64,000 nucleotides of DNA from Prunella strophiata (taxonomy: Eukaryota; Chordata; Aves; Passeriformes; Prunellidae), in assembly GCA_036583965.1 (NCBI GenBank), contig JAZBQD010000015.1:23899310-23963309 (forward strand), given 5' to 3'. Position 1 is the first letter of the stretch. Every line of letters begins with the position of its first letter. The notes below the pieces were generated by a model. That model had not been told where the DNA came from. It did not search any database and saw only the letters and a program-made list of their open reading frames with translations. The position numbers were made by a program, and so were the translations under genes. This document shows positions 1-12,700 of this stretch, one piece after another.

Positions 1-3000
1 GGCAAGTGCCATGCACATGCAGAAGAAAGCAAGGAGGACATGGACATACTAGAGTGAGTCCAGTGAAGAGTTAGGATGTCCATCTGGAGCACAGGATGTA
101 CAAGAAGAGGCTGAGAGAGCTGTCTTTAGAGCTTTAAGAAGAGAAAGCTCAGCTGAGATGTTATTGCTGTCTACAGATACTTAATAGAAGGCTACAAGCT
201 GGGTGAAGCCTAACTTTTCTCAAAGGTGCACAGTGGTAGGACAAAAGGCAAGTTAGAATATGAATATTCTTGGTAGGCAGGTGAAAAATATTTTTACTAG
301 AGGGATGACCAAATGTTGGGAAGAGTTTCTCAAGCAGGTTGTAGAATCACTACCTTTGGAAAACTCAGCTGGATAAGCTCAGCTAGACTTGCTCCCAGAA
401 TCACTAGAGCTGGCTTTCAGGTTTAATACAGTTTAAAAACTGTCTCTGTTCTGAGGAGAGGGATGGATCATATGACCCCCAGGAATGTCTTCTAACTAAC
501 CTATCCCCTGAGACTGTAGCTTAAAGCAGGACCATAGCTGGTGCATGGGAGCAGTTCTGGAGAAGCAGTGTATGAAGAATTATGGTAGAGAGTGCAGGGG
601 CTCTGTAGCACAGGCACAGCTGACTTTGGGAGCCACCACATCATAGCTGGGCAGGGATGGATTTCAGGCTGTGGTTTTCAATGCAATTCACAGTCCCTTT
701 GTGGCTCTGTGATTTTCTCACTATAGTACTAGTAGTAGCCAAGATAATTACTTCAAAGGTCATTTGGCCATGTCTGTAAATGTCCTGAATTAAGATAAAG
801 TCATTTAGGAACTGGTTCTTCTCCATTTATCCCTTAGAGCTATTTCCTTGGTTCCTGTTTATTCTGCTTAACCTCAGAGTTGAAGCCAACCCACCTGATC
901 TGGGTTCTGAATATCTCTAGGTTGTTCTTGACAGTAAAACAGGCAGCACCAGGGAGCTCTTTAGGCTGTGCTAGGCTGCTGTCACTTGCTCTTTGGAGAA
1001 GTCTCTCTATGGGAAGTAAAGAGAGACCTAAACTAGCAATCACCTAAAACTGAGCTCAGGTGTAATGGGTGTGACCTGTGTCTTGCATATAGGGAGGTTG
1101 TGGAGGATGGTATGATTGAACTTTTCTCCATCCTGGGCCTTTGTCCCTGCTAATAAGATCTATTTATCCCTTACCCCAGGTAAAAGGATGGGATGCTTGA
1201 AGTCAGACCATGGACACCCTGAAAAGACCAGAAGTGCATTTTCTTGTTCTGTTTATTCTGTGGGGTTTTGTGGAGGGTTCCTGGAACCTTCACTAATTCA
1301 TATCAATAATCATGATAAACAAATTGATTTCACTTTAACTAGGTGTGTGATTTCCCACTTGCAGTTTGTCAGTAAATCTTGCCATGATCTGTCTCTAGTT
1401 TCTAATTAGATATGTATGTATTTTAGTATGGTTTTCAGTATCAGTTACAGTAAGGTACTTTAGTTAAACTGCTACTGGTAACTAAAATTTACCCTCTAGT
1501 TGTAGTTTTATTGATCCTTAAGCAGTACTTTAACATATGAAATGGATTGCTAATGTATGGAAAACATCTTACTAATGTTTTGAGTATGACTATAATACCA
1601 GCACAGAAAGATTCAGGACAGCAATTTGTTGGTTGTTACAAATTATACTGAAAGTGTTGAAAGGAATTTTAAATCTGTAGCGTGATTAAAAAATTTAACT
1701 ATCTGTCAGGTTTTTTGGCATGCTGTAAATAACTCATCTTCAAATTATTTGTCATGAGTAATTAAATTTAGATTGCACATTTCTCATTTCAAATATTTTG
1801 ACTCTTATCTATTTGGTTTTCCATTGTGGCTTAATTGATGTGGTCTATATAAACGGACAATAAATTTATATACCTTTGTTATAAAGATCAGTCAATGAAT
1901 AGAACTTGGTATTCATCCCAGACAGAATTATGATTGAATGTATTTGCAAGATTAAAGCACTGAATTTACTTCTTTCTAATTAAAGGCAATTAAAGATTTG
2001 CAGACACAAATAAAAGACAATGAATTGAGGAATAAGTGTAGAAGCAAGTCCATTTGCAGGTGAAAAGAAGTGCCTTTGAAGCAGAACCAGCTGTATTTTC
2101 ATTGAAAGAATAACAGTTTAGGAAGCTTTTCTGCATGTGCTTGCTTGATAGCATAATGTACTCATAAGCAGCTTACGCAGTACAGTATTCAGAAAATAGC
2201 AGTGCATTAATTTTTAAAGTAGCAAATGCAGGCGAAGAGCAATGCTGCCACATGATGATAATGAAGGTGGATATTGTAAAGTCTGCAGAGAGAAAAGAAA
2301 GCAGGGAGCTCCTGAAATGTGAACATTTATAAAACAATAACTAGATATTCATATGATAATAAGCTTGGACAGCAGCATCAACAAAGGCCAAAGATGCAGT
2401 CCTGTTTCTGCTTAAGCCTGATGAATTGAAAAGCAGAGAGGCAGTCTTTAGTCTGTTATTCAATTCCAGTAATGAGCTATTGTTAGAATGAAAGAGTAAA
2501 TATCTAGAAGGGTTGGAAATACCTTTTTTTTTTCTCATGAAGTTATTCCTGTAGATTTTTTCAGGTTGTGTCTTAAACAGCAGCATCTCTAAACACAATC
2601 CTAAATGCAGTCAGTTTTCTGTAATACAGTGCTCAACATCCTGCATTCTTAGTTGCATGTATAAAGGAGCTTGGTATGTATGCAGAGGTACAGTGTTGTG
2701 CATACTAGCTGGCAGTGTCACAGTATTTCTGTAGACTTAAAAAAAAATTAATCCAGAACTTAAATGAACTTGCCTAACTTATACGTATTATTTGGGTTTT
2801 TTGCATTTATCATCATGTCATTGGAGATTTTAATTAAAAAGAATACTGAATATACAAGATCAGGTCATCTCTAATATGTTATTAAAATTATTGAATAGAA
2901 GATGTATGGGATCTCAGTTTCCCTTGTAAGCAGAGTTAAATATAAAAAAATCTTGTAAAATTCATAGATTTTTATTCCTAGTTACATGAAGAGAAACAAA

Positions 3001-6000
3001 CTCACTTTGCATATTGTATGAATCTCTAATATCCACTCTGAAGGAGGCACCCTTTGTCATTTTTCACGATATAGCTGTTTTAGTAGCTAAAAAGCTCCCT
3101 TATCTTCACCCTGTTCTAATCCTACAGCTAGTAAAATAGTCATTTCTATCCAAGGAAAGTTTTCCAAACAGGATCTGTAAACATGGCACAGCTCAGTTCA
3201 GGTGCTACTGAGGTCACTTTGCCACCAAAGGAGTGGAGAAGAAGGAAGGGAGGAGGTGCCAGGTGAGCTCTCTAGAGTTTCTGACAGACAAAGGCTGCTT
3301 CAGGCACTGGATGGGAAGGTGGATGATCTTTGGAGGCACTGTCAGGAAGCAGGACAAGCAGAGAGCTGTAGTCAGTAAAAATAGTTGCCTTATCATGGAG
3401 TACTTTAAGTCTTCAGCCTTAAAAATGGAAAGGAAGTGATGGACCTGAAAAAGGAAAGAAGTAGGGCATTTGTTTAAAAATAAATAAATAGCAGTAGTTA
3501 TAAAAAAGTTTAGGGAAGCTGGCACTAGAGTTTAGAGTTTGAGAGAAGAGATGACAAATTGATAACAATAATGACTAGTCAAAGAGGTAAGGATTATGTT
3601 TAATAAGAAAAGTAAGATTTGGTCTGGAAATCTTCCAGTGGTATCTTTTTGGCTTCTTCTTGCCTTCATGTATTCCATCAGGAAAACTTGGTGTCTCAGA
3701 TAGGCATTGGATAAAGCAGACAAATGGGGCTTTGTCTGATGAGTCTGTCTGAACTGGCTTTGATGATCACTTCCTGAGAAGAAGAAATAGCTTAAACTGA
3801 TGACTCTGACAGATAAATGTACAAGACAGCTTGCAGGATAAGTGAGATAAAACTAGAAGACATTGAGAGTGTGAATATACTTATCCCAACTGGTTGGATT
3901 TGTAAGCCCAAAAGAAGGGAGGCTGTAGGGAGCCTGTATTACTTTTTTCTGCTTGTTTTCCAGGTGGAAATGATCAGTATTCACGTGGCAGGAAGCTTTG
4001 CATTTCATTGTTCTTTCTAGTCCTGTAGTGCAGATGCCTTTCCCAAGGCCTCAGAAAGTTCACATGTTTTAAGAGTCTTTTAGTACGATTGTTGAATCTG
4101 GTTTTCATTACAAAGAAGTCCACAGATGCCCTTCTTAAACTTTTGCACTTGGTGGACTCAGACTGTTTCCCTACTGTATTTTTTTCCTTTTGGCTATTAC
4201 ATTTAGCAAGGAGAGTGGTAAATTAATGGCAGGTGCATGGATTTGGAGAACTACCAGTTCTAGAGTCATCACTGAAATAGCCTGGTTGTTATAGGAGGAG
4301 TTATTTGCTCATATCAAACTTAATATAAATCTGGAAGTATTCTCTAGATAAGTAGAATCCAGTCTTAGCTGTAGCCATGATACTGGAATAAAGAGTAGCA
4401 GGGTGCCAGAAACCAAGGGGAAAGGGCACCAGTAAGCTTTCTCATTTGGGTGACCAAACATGGTTCTGCCCATACATGTATTTCACAGACTGGGTCTTCT
4501 ATGGAATATTTGCCCCTGCTCATGTCACCTTCACACTTGAGCTGTGGAGAAGAGGAGGGAGAATGGGCAATGGGAGGAAAGGGAGGTGGATTTTACTAGC
4601 TCACTTGTGTCCCATTCCTAGTGGACCTTACCAGGCTTTCTAGTTTTCATTATCTAATGCTGGTGCATCACTGGAAGGGAAATTTCTGACTGTCTTGTTT
4701 CATTTACCCCGATGGAAGAGCAGGAAACCTGAATTATGAGGACTGAAATTGAACATAGAGCTTGTCAGTTATATAGTTCTAAATGAAAATATTTTTCATG
4801 CTTAAAACATTTCAGATTGATACATTTCTATAGTTTGTTCACAAGTAAGTAAGAACAGCTGCATCACTTATGAAAGTTGGCTCCCAACAAACAAACAAAG
4901 CAATTCAAGACTGGGGTGTGTCTATGCCAAATTTCTGCCTGGAGTGTATTTTTATGAGTAATAAACTCCTGCCATTTGTAATGGAAATTCTGAAAGATCT
5001 TTTAACTATTTCATGGCAAAAGTATGTGTGGGACTTTAGGGAGAAGAAACACATTTTCTGGCTGGCGTCATCTCATGACTTAGCCATTTTTGTGGTTTCT
5101 ACAAGTCTTTCTCCATCTGTTCTAAAAAATTACTGTACTCCTGATGCATCCTATTATCAGATATTACTGACTTCTGAAAAATAATGCTGCAGTGGTCCTG
5201 TCCTGCTAATAAGATGTATTGACTGGATGAATGTATCAGAGCCTCTGACATAAATCATCTTTCTGTCATCCTTTCTTCACTCTGTCTTCTGAGTATCCTT
5301 GGATAAATGCTGCCTTTTTATTTTATTCCTAATACATATGGTTTCAGTTATTTTTCCATTTGTTATTGAGTATTTTTATTTCAAGTCTTTCATGAATAAT
5401 ATCTGACCAAAGAAAAGTATGGAGACCTTCCCAATATATAATCCATAGGACTAAGGAGAGATTATATAATGAAAGCAAATTTGTAATGCTAATTCAGCAT
5501 TCACGTTATGCTACACAGACAATCTCTGTATTGAGTATGAAGCAGGGTAATTCAAGGAGTAGACAAAGTCAGAAATGGGTTTCCATGAATCCATTGTATT
5601 ACTGGAAAGAGGCATTCATATTTCAGAATTTCATCACTACACAATTATATCCCAGTTTTCAAGGTAGCCATAAAATGAGAAGTTTGCATTATTGATTATG
5701 AATGCAAAATCACATCTACTTGGATAAATGAGATTTTTGTATACAAAACCAGTGGACAAAGTTTTAGAGGAAAGGTTAAACAATTTGACTGTAACAGTAA
5801 TGAAAGCTAATGTCCAAATAGGTAAACTAGTGATTTGAAAAAGGCCAAGCACTCTGCTTTAAGCATTATAGTTTTGCTTTGGAATTAGGCATAAAGGAAA
5901 AAAAAAAATGTACTCATTAGGAGGGAAAAAATAAAAATAACTTTTTTTAAAAACCCAAAGCAGTTGTACTGAGGCTGTATCCCTCTGAGCAGTTTCTTCA

Positions 6001-6904
6001 CAGATTCTTCTTTTTCTTCTCCTTTTGTGACTGTGTCTGTACCTTGACTTCTGTTAACTTAAAGAAGCTATGGTTAATAGTTCATAATACAACACTAACA
6101 GGCCTTTCAGACAGCAGAAGTATTCCTGAGAGATATCAGATGTTTTATGCTTCGTTATTAAATTGAGATAAATGATTTCTACTGTTTCTACCATTTCTGA
6201 ATGCTTGCATGCCCTCCTCTGAACCCAGTTCATATGGACTCAGTGTAATCAAGCCCTGGGCTGCACTTTTTGTGGCTGCAAGAGATAGTCCCTGTAACTT
6301 GTAGAAAGTTAATCTAGAAGATTTTGTGTAACATGTTTCTACAAGCAGATGGTGTCAAGCAATGATTTTATTAGCATTTACTTAGACTGATCTCCATATC
6401 TCTGAGTTCTGATACCTGCAAATAATGTTCCAGTTCAGAATTATAAACCTTTACATTCACCAGAATGTCTTGTCTTGCACATTTATATGTGCATTAGAGA
6501 TGACTAACCAAGAGAAATTCTAATGGAAATTTTTTTTTTTTTATTTCAATGAGAGGGAAAAGCATAATCTACCTTTAATCTACTTATTTGCTGACTGATT
6601 CCTATGGAGCAATTTATTAAACTTTGGATATCTATAAGTTGATATCTATCCATAGATGTATTTTGATGGCACTCTGGAGTAACAGGTTCTACACTGATTT
6701 GTCAGATCTTGTTTCTGTCACTGTCTGTGTTAAGCATGGTTGTTCCACAGATTGAATCCCTGTGTGACAAAGTAGCTGTTGTTTAAAATGCTGGATGGTG
6801 GGATGTTTTTAATATGTCGAATCTGACTTTTCAACTGAAATAAATGCTCATGTTCTTTATATTACTTTTGCATTGTTTTCATTGAATATGCTTTTTTACT
6901 CTAG
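1..6904 (+). other. TRIQK: TRIQK intron (3' part of the intron before the penultimate coding exon)
   Basis: This stretch is inferred to be intron because it ends in a good 3' splice site: a pyrimidine-rich run, then CTAG at 6901-6904, directly before a coding exon. It is AT-rich with scattered short A/T runs and no recognisable exon. I looked on the + strand for the first TRIQK coding exon (Met-Gly-Arg-Lys-Asp..., ending on the first base of a split Gly codon) and did not find it, so it is probably upstream of the window. The open frame at 4870-5184 has no resemblance to a family I know. I see no clear mobile element here. Confidence 0.75.
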
Positions 6905-6990
6905 GAAAACAAGATTATAAGAAAACCAGGCCTATGTTAAGAGCTACAAGATTAAAAGCAGAGGCCAAGAAAACTGCACTAGGCGTAAAG
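6905..6990 (+). CDS. TRIQK: TRIQK internal coding exon (QxxK/R motif region)
   Basis: This 86-bp exon encodes part of TRIQK, a small endoplasmic-reticulum membrane protein named for three QxxK/R motifs. The first two bases (GA) finish a glycine codon begun in the previous exon (phase 1). The next 28 codons begin KQDYKKTRPMLRATRLKAEA and end KKTALGVK. QDYK is the third motif, and the first Lys completes the second (QIGK). The rest is a basic cytosolic-type segment. The exon is flanked by CTAG at 6901-6904 and AAAG|GTAGAG at 6987-6996, and its end is in phase 0 with the exon at 16933. The residues match the human protein, as I remember it, at about four in five positions, with conservative changes (Lys to Arg, Ile to Leu/Val). 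The biochemical role of the family is poorly defined; work in Xenopus suggested involvement in cell growth. The exon is too short to stand out as a long open frame. Confidence 0.93.
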
Positions 6991-8523
6991 GTAGAGACTT
7001 CTTTGATAGCTCAAACCACCTTGTGTTTGTTTCTTTTCCCCATAGATGTACTGTGTGAATATTGATTTCTGAGAGATATTGTTTATGACACTTCAAAATC
7101 TAAGTAGAATGCTAGAATCTAAAATATTTATGATTAACTGCTTTTACTTAATCCTAAAATGACTTGAATATTTGAAGTGCTGAAAGATTTTACATAGTCT
7201 ATGTCCTTGTTATGATGCATGCTTACTTTAAGGTTTAAAGTGCTTAGAAAACTGATGGTTTTAGGGAGCCTGTCTACACATAGAACAAATTCTTTAACTA
7301 CTTCATATAGTTAGACAAATTACAATAAACATTTCCCATGTTCCTCTTCTCATCCTATACCATGGGTTTGTTAAGTATTGTTAATTCTCAGCATTATTGT
7401 CTCAGTCTGCATCCTTGTGTACTGCTTCTGACTTGAAAAAAGAAGGCTTAACTAACAGCAAAGGAAAGCATGTGGAAAGGTACTAAACTTTATTTTGAAA
7501 ATGTTCCCTTTTCAGACAGGTATGAAGTATAACAATTACTTTAGAGCACAGCTGTGAATATGAGCAAGGAGGACAATTAGAAATATTCTCTGTTATCTAC
7601 TACCCGGTGTGTCATCAAAATGGGATCTATCTGAACACACATTATTTATGTTGCCTCCAGTATTTTTTCCTCTATTTTTTTTTAAATCTAACTGATACAC
7701 TATTAACTTAACAGCAAGAGTAAAACCTGAGGAAAATAAAAAAGTAGATCCATTATCTGGGTATTCTAGTAAAAGAAACTTCAGAAATGTTAAAAGGAGA
7801 ACATTTTCTTGTTTCTGGCAGATGAGAAATCAATTTTTTCAAGTTATAGCTTATAGCAAATGCCAAGGTATTACTACCAAGCTGTAACAGCTGTTAGGCT
7901 GCCAGATGATGTATTTGGTTGTCTTCCAGAATTTGCTATTATAATCACGAAACAGTGCTTTCTTTTTGCTCCTGATTGCTGATCTCGATCAAGCATTACC
8001 GTGTGATGCAGTATGTTTTCACAACATAATCTCCTCAGTTAGTGCTGTGTGTCAGGTTTTAATGAGAAAAAGTAGATTGCCTTTTTTGTTTAAAGGATAA
8101 ATTATTAACCTTTTGAGTTCCTTTTCCTTCCTTTCTTATTAAATTTTCCTTTTTCTTTTCATTTTTCTTTCAATGGCGTGACCTTTTAAAAGTGATGTTC
8201 TACTTGGAGACTTAGTGTACAGCCTAATTCTTTTAAAATGAACATGTTTTTTTGCATGTCTTTCACAAGTGAGAAGAGTATGAGATTTAGTCCTTCAAAA
8301 CCTGTTTCATTTCCTTATTTTCTTAAGTAATTCTTTCCTAAAAATGAGGGTGAATGGGAAAGCATATGTGTAATCATATATGTAATGAAGAATTGAGTAT
8401 TAGTGAATAAAGGACTTTTGCCATCAAGGTGCACATGTGCTCTCCAGGTCCTGAATGGGTGTGTTTCTGAGGTTCTGCTAGTTGCACTGTGTGATGTCTC
8501 CAGTTTACAGTTCTGCTTCTGCC

Positions 8524-8525
<2 letters not shown>

Positions 8526-8552
<27 letters not shown>
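8526..8552. repeat. Poly(A) run, 27 A
   Basis: This is an uninterrupted run of 27 A on the + strand inside the TRIQK intron, with a second short A run near 8605. No AATAAA or ATTAAA lies just upstream, so I do not read it as the tail of a retrocopy. It is a simple homopolymer tract. Confidence 0.95.
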
Positions 8553-8556
<4 letters not shown>

Positions 8557-9244
8557 TAAAATATTTTCTTCTGGCTGTAATATTTTTTGTGCTTCTGGAC
8601 CTTAAAAAAAAAAATCCGGATCATCCCCAAATAGATCACAGTAATTTATTTTGCTTCCAAATTGCTGAGAAAAGCTGACAGACCTGAAGCAAAAAAGAAG
8701 GTAAGTTGGGCACCTTTCCCTTCAGGGATTTGCTTATAGGGGAAGGAAGGCAGGGCTTTTAAATGCATCCTTCTCACTGAGCCTGCTTAATGCCAACAAC
8801 CTCAGGCTTAGTAAATGTTACAATACTTCTTCTACCAGAAAATGGGCAATTTCTGTAGAGTAAACTCTGCACTTCTGCTTATAGACCCCACAGTGCTCAG
8901 CATGGAAGCAAAGTGTATTTAATGTCTTGGGGTAAAGGTGCACCTCTTCCAATCTCACAGTGACAGCTCTTCACCCTGCTCAATCCCTCCAGCAGCAGAA
9001 CTTCACCATGGGCAGTAGATGCTCCTGGAGTGTCTGTAGAGAAATCTTCCTTACCCCTGGAGAGGCTGCTTAGTTGTGAAGCCCCATAACCTGTACCCCT
9101 CCCTAAAGCACGGTTTGTTTTTCTCAGTCCAGTGTTAAAATCCTCCAGCTGCCAAGTGTTATCCTTTTACACCCATCCTCCACACCTGTCTTAAATCCTC
9201 CTCTGTTGTTTTCTGGATAATTTTTGAAATAATTCTTGACAACT

Positions 9245-9790
9245 TATGTTTGGTGTGACAGCAACTGGCAGGACAGAAGAGAACAGTTTGTTCTTCAGAT
9301 CACTTGACCAATTCTCTCAATGCCCTGAGGTCCTGCTTGATCATCCTTAGTCTTGTTGGGACTTTGTATGTGACCACCTGGAAAAGCAGTGGGCAATAGT
9401 CAGTGGGCCATGCCAGCCTGGGAAGTTTTTTGGTGATTTCCCCAAGGCTCACACACCTCCCTATGGGCTGGGTCCAGTTGGCATATTGGGCCCTCCATTC
9501 TTCTCAAAGGGGAGTCACCAATGACTACTACCCTTTTTTTTTGTTTCATTGAGGAGGTTTTGATGTGCAGGGTAGGTTGCCCTGCCCTAGGTACCCCTCT
9601 AGCCTGGATGGATCTTCATCCACATTCTCATCTCCCTGGTCCTCAGATTCCAGGGTCTCATATCTGTTGTTTAAGGGCACCTGGAGAGGTGAGTTGGGTC
9701 AGCAGGGAATTCACCTGCCACCCCAAGCAGAAACCCATTTCCACTCCCCACTGTCTCTTAAGAGCTCCTCCTTTTCCCTGGGATGAATAA
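9245..9790 (-). mobile_element. Decayed CR1-like LINE fragment, ORF1 with SGNH/GDSL esterase block
   Basis: Read on the - strand, this region encodes broken pieces of the ORF1 protein of CR1-type non-LTR retrotransposons. From about 9745 down there is a stretch with NNRYETLESEDQGDE. A Lys-rich stretch follows, and at about 9537 the peptide VVVIGDSPLRRMEGPICQLD, which contains the GDS motif of block I of SGNH/GDSL esterases. A shifted frame then resumes with DYCPLLFQVV and IKQDLRALRELVK. Stop codons and frameshifts separate the pieces, so the copy is dead. Known CR1 elements carry an esterase domain in ORF1, which is the basis for the family call. I see no reverse-transcriptase part and no CR1 3' tail next to it, so this is an internal fragment. 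The outer limits are approximate, and 8900-9245 could belong to the same insertion. It is antisense to TRIQK. Confidence 0.65.
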
Positions 9791-12700
9791 TGGTAATATG
9801 CTACATGATTCACCTTCCAAAGGCTGGGATTTTAGTTGTCTTTTATTATGTAGGCCCTAATTCAGTGCTGTAGCAATTAATTAACTTAAATCTGTGTTGA
9901 GAGAGAGAAAAAAAAAAAGTGATATAGCTAAAATGCAATGTATTAAGTAGGCACTTTAAATAGAAATGTCCAAAATTCTTGTAAATCTGTGAGAAGAAAC
10001 CAGACACACACGTGTATTTGGAATGTACTTTGTTTATATACATATCTATTCAGTACATGATGCAGTATGCAGCACTTTTAAATAAATTACCCTTTTCTTA
10101 TAAAAACCTAAGTTGAAGCTAATAAAAATATTGTAGAGGAAGGATAAATGTAAAAGTATAAACTCTCTGGGAAAGGGGAATATGTTTGTAGTTCTGTGAA
10201 ATACATACACACAATAAGCTAACACGATAAGCACCATGCAGCCACTTAAAACAATAGGCTGGTTTGTGTCATTGATAACTCTAGGGTTGTTTTGCATTAG
10301 TGTCCTGAAGAAATTACATGCCTGGCTGTAAACTAAGACTTAGTGTAGCATTTAGGGCAGGAAAAAAGAGGACTAGAAAATAGTGAAGGGATTTTAGTCC
10401 TTAATTTCTACGAGGATAATGAAATTCAACTGTTGTGTATTTCACCATGAGAGCTGACAACATTAGCTTTAAAAAAGGCCCTATAAATGACATAAAACTT
10501 TTCAGAACCAATCCCCTGGAGATTCTTCACATTTCATTGCTGGCATACTAATTAGCTTGTCTTGTCAAACTTTGATTGCCTTGTCATTTTAATGCAAGGT
10601 TTAAAGTAACAAAGTTTCTTTCAGTCACTGGCATTTAGTACTTTTTAATTTCCCCAATGAGGGATTTTTATCTGTGTTGATAATGTCAAAGAAGCAGCTG
10701 AGCACTAATAACTATCCAAAGTTAGTTCAAGCAGGGTGACCATGCTAGTACTTGGTGTGTCATATTTGCTCTTTAAACATGTTTAAAGATTAAATATTGT
10801 AGCAGAGGTATTGTACTGGCTCTGTTTGTATATGTGACACTAATGGAGACAGTGCCAAAATACATTGTGTCTCTTGGAAAAGCAGGACCCTGTCTCGAGA
10901 AACAGCTCTGAGAGAAAGCAATGTGCTATATGTCTCCTGGTGTTTGGATAAGACAGAATTCTTTGTAGCAGTACCAAAAAGGGAGCCTCTGAACTTTCTC
11001 TGGGTCATTTTGTTGGCCCCCTGCATGGAGCTTGTGCTGCTGGAAGCCCAGCTGTTCATCCTTCCCAAGTAGAGCAGGAAGGTCTTTCCACCACTGGTGC
11101 TAGCTCTGCTCTCTTTGGGTGAGGAAAAACGTGCCAGCAGGAGGGTGATAAGCAGAAAATGGTTTGAGAAGTGTGGAAGCTTGGCCCCCAGATAGCTGGA
11201 GTTTGGTATGCAGAGACCAAAAGTTGTGGGAGTTCTTGGGGAGAGATTTTTTCACAGGCTGCAAGAACAAATCAGTAGTCCATGGGACAAGTGATGAAGT
11301 TTTCTCTCTTCTTGAAATGTAGGCACAAATCTTAGCAGTAGTTTTTGCAAAGTACTTGCAAAGACATTATTGACTGCAGGATATCACTCCACAGGGAATT
11401 ATTAGCAACATCGATTCAGCTAAGGAAAAAATGTTTCCTAAACAAAGAGAGAACTTATTGTCTGTCATTCTTTTGCATATCTGCTTAATCTGTTGTGTAG
11501 TTAGATACCTCACTATGGAGAGTTTCTCTCATCTGGAACAAGTTAGATAGGAATAGATAACAACACATTCCTGGTGTATTTTAGCAAAGGATATTCTCCA
11601 ATTTCATGCTGTTCTTAATCTGCTAAATTAGTGAACTGCATTTTTCAAGATACAGTTTCATAGCTTTGTAGAAATTAAGGCCACAAGAGTCTATTAGATA
11701 ATTTGGTCTGCACTTCTGTATGTTGCAGATCATAAAATTTCATCCAAATACTTTCTGCAAAGTCCAAGCACTTTGTAATGGCCAAAATACTGGGTCTTCA
11801 AACCAACTTATGTGTCTCACAAAATGCAGAGCAGCTTAATGTGCCAGCAATGGATAAAGTGTGATATTCCCAGTTATCCCTGTAGTCAGGCTTTGATCCT
11901 TGACCTTGAAATGAAAGGGAGGGGAAACAACATGTACAAAGAGAAGAACAAAATCAGATCCTTGCCTGACCTGAAAACATAAGTATTGTAATCATGGTGG
12001 TTTGAGATGTGAAGAAGATGCACCAAGCATAATCTTAGGAGGATTTTCTTTACCAGCTTGGAGCACTAGACCATGTTTCTCAGACCTTCTTATGTCTCTA
12101 CTTAGGACCAGTCTGTAGCACTTCAAAGAATAATCAACAACAGCAAAACCTCAAATCCTAGAAATTAAATCAATACAATTGGAGGAAAATGTCAACATCA
12201 GAAAACTTTTGGTGCTATATAAAAAAGTCTGAGCAGTTAAACATAGGGTGCTATTTCTTTTAATAACTTGTGGGGTTCAGAATGTAGCACTGACCATGGA
12301 AGTAATCTGAGTTTTCCTAGGGCCCTCAAAGGAGAGAAGCAGCTAAGACAGCTGAGTTTGCTGACTCCTGGCAGCCACATCCTTCTTTTCACACAAGCCA
12401 AAGTTGAAGTATTCTTTCCAATTTCTAAATAAAAATGCACATGATAAAGGACTCACAGGTATGGAAGTCCATATTTTCCTGAAGAATGTTCAATCATTCT
12501 TGCCCCTAAAAAACGGCATCTTAGTTCAAGGCTGAACTTATCTAACTGCAGCTGGGCCTTGAAAGTTTCTTGTAAACAGGATAAAAGGACCCCACACAGT
12601 GAAATGCTTTACTTAAATACAGGTGTATATAATTATATGCTGTAACCAAACTACCTCTCATTCTTCTCTATGATAAAATAAATGCTGGTCATCTCCCTGC

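Noticed and set aside
6190..6310. Possible additional decayed CR1 fragment ('gcatgccctcctctgaaccc')
   Set aside because: The similarity to CR1 is too weak and short, and none of the usual landmarks line up.
1..6904. First coding exon of TRIQK
   Set aside because: I searched for a sequence encoding Met-Gly-Arg-Lys-Asp and QYRKQI and found none. The ATGGG-containing purine stretch near 4563 does not encode it.
8526..8552. Poly(A) run as a retrocopy tail
   Set aside because: There is no poly(A) signal at the right distance upstream and no recognisable transcript sequence before it.
9521..9790. 89-codon + strand frame as a host gene
   Set aside because: It is antisense to the CR1-like ORF1 relic, with no similarity of its own.
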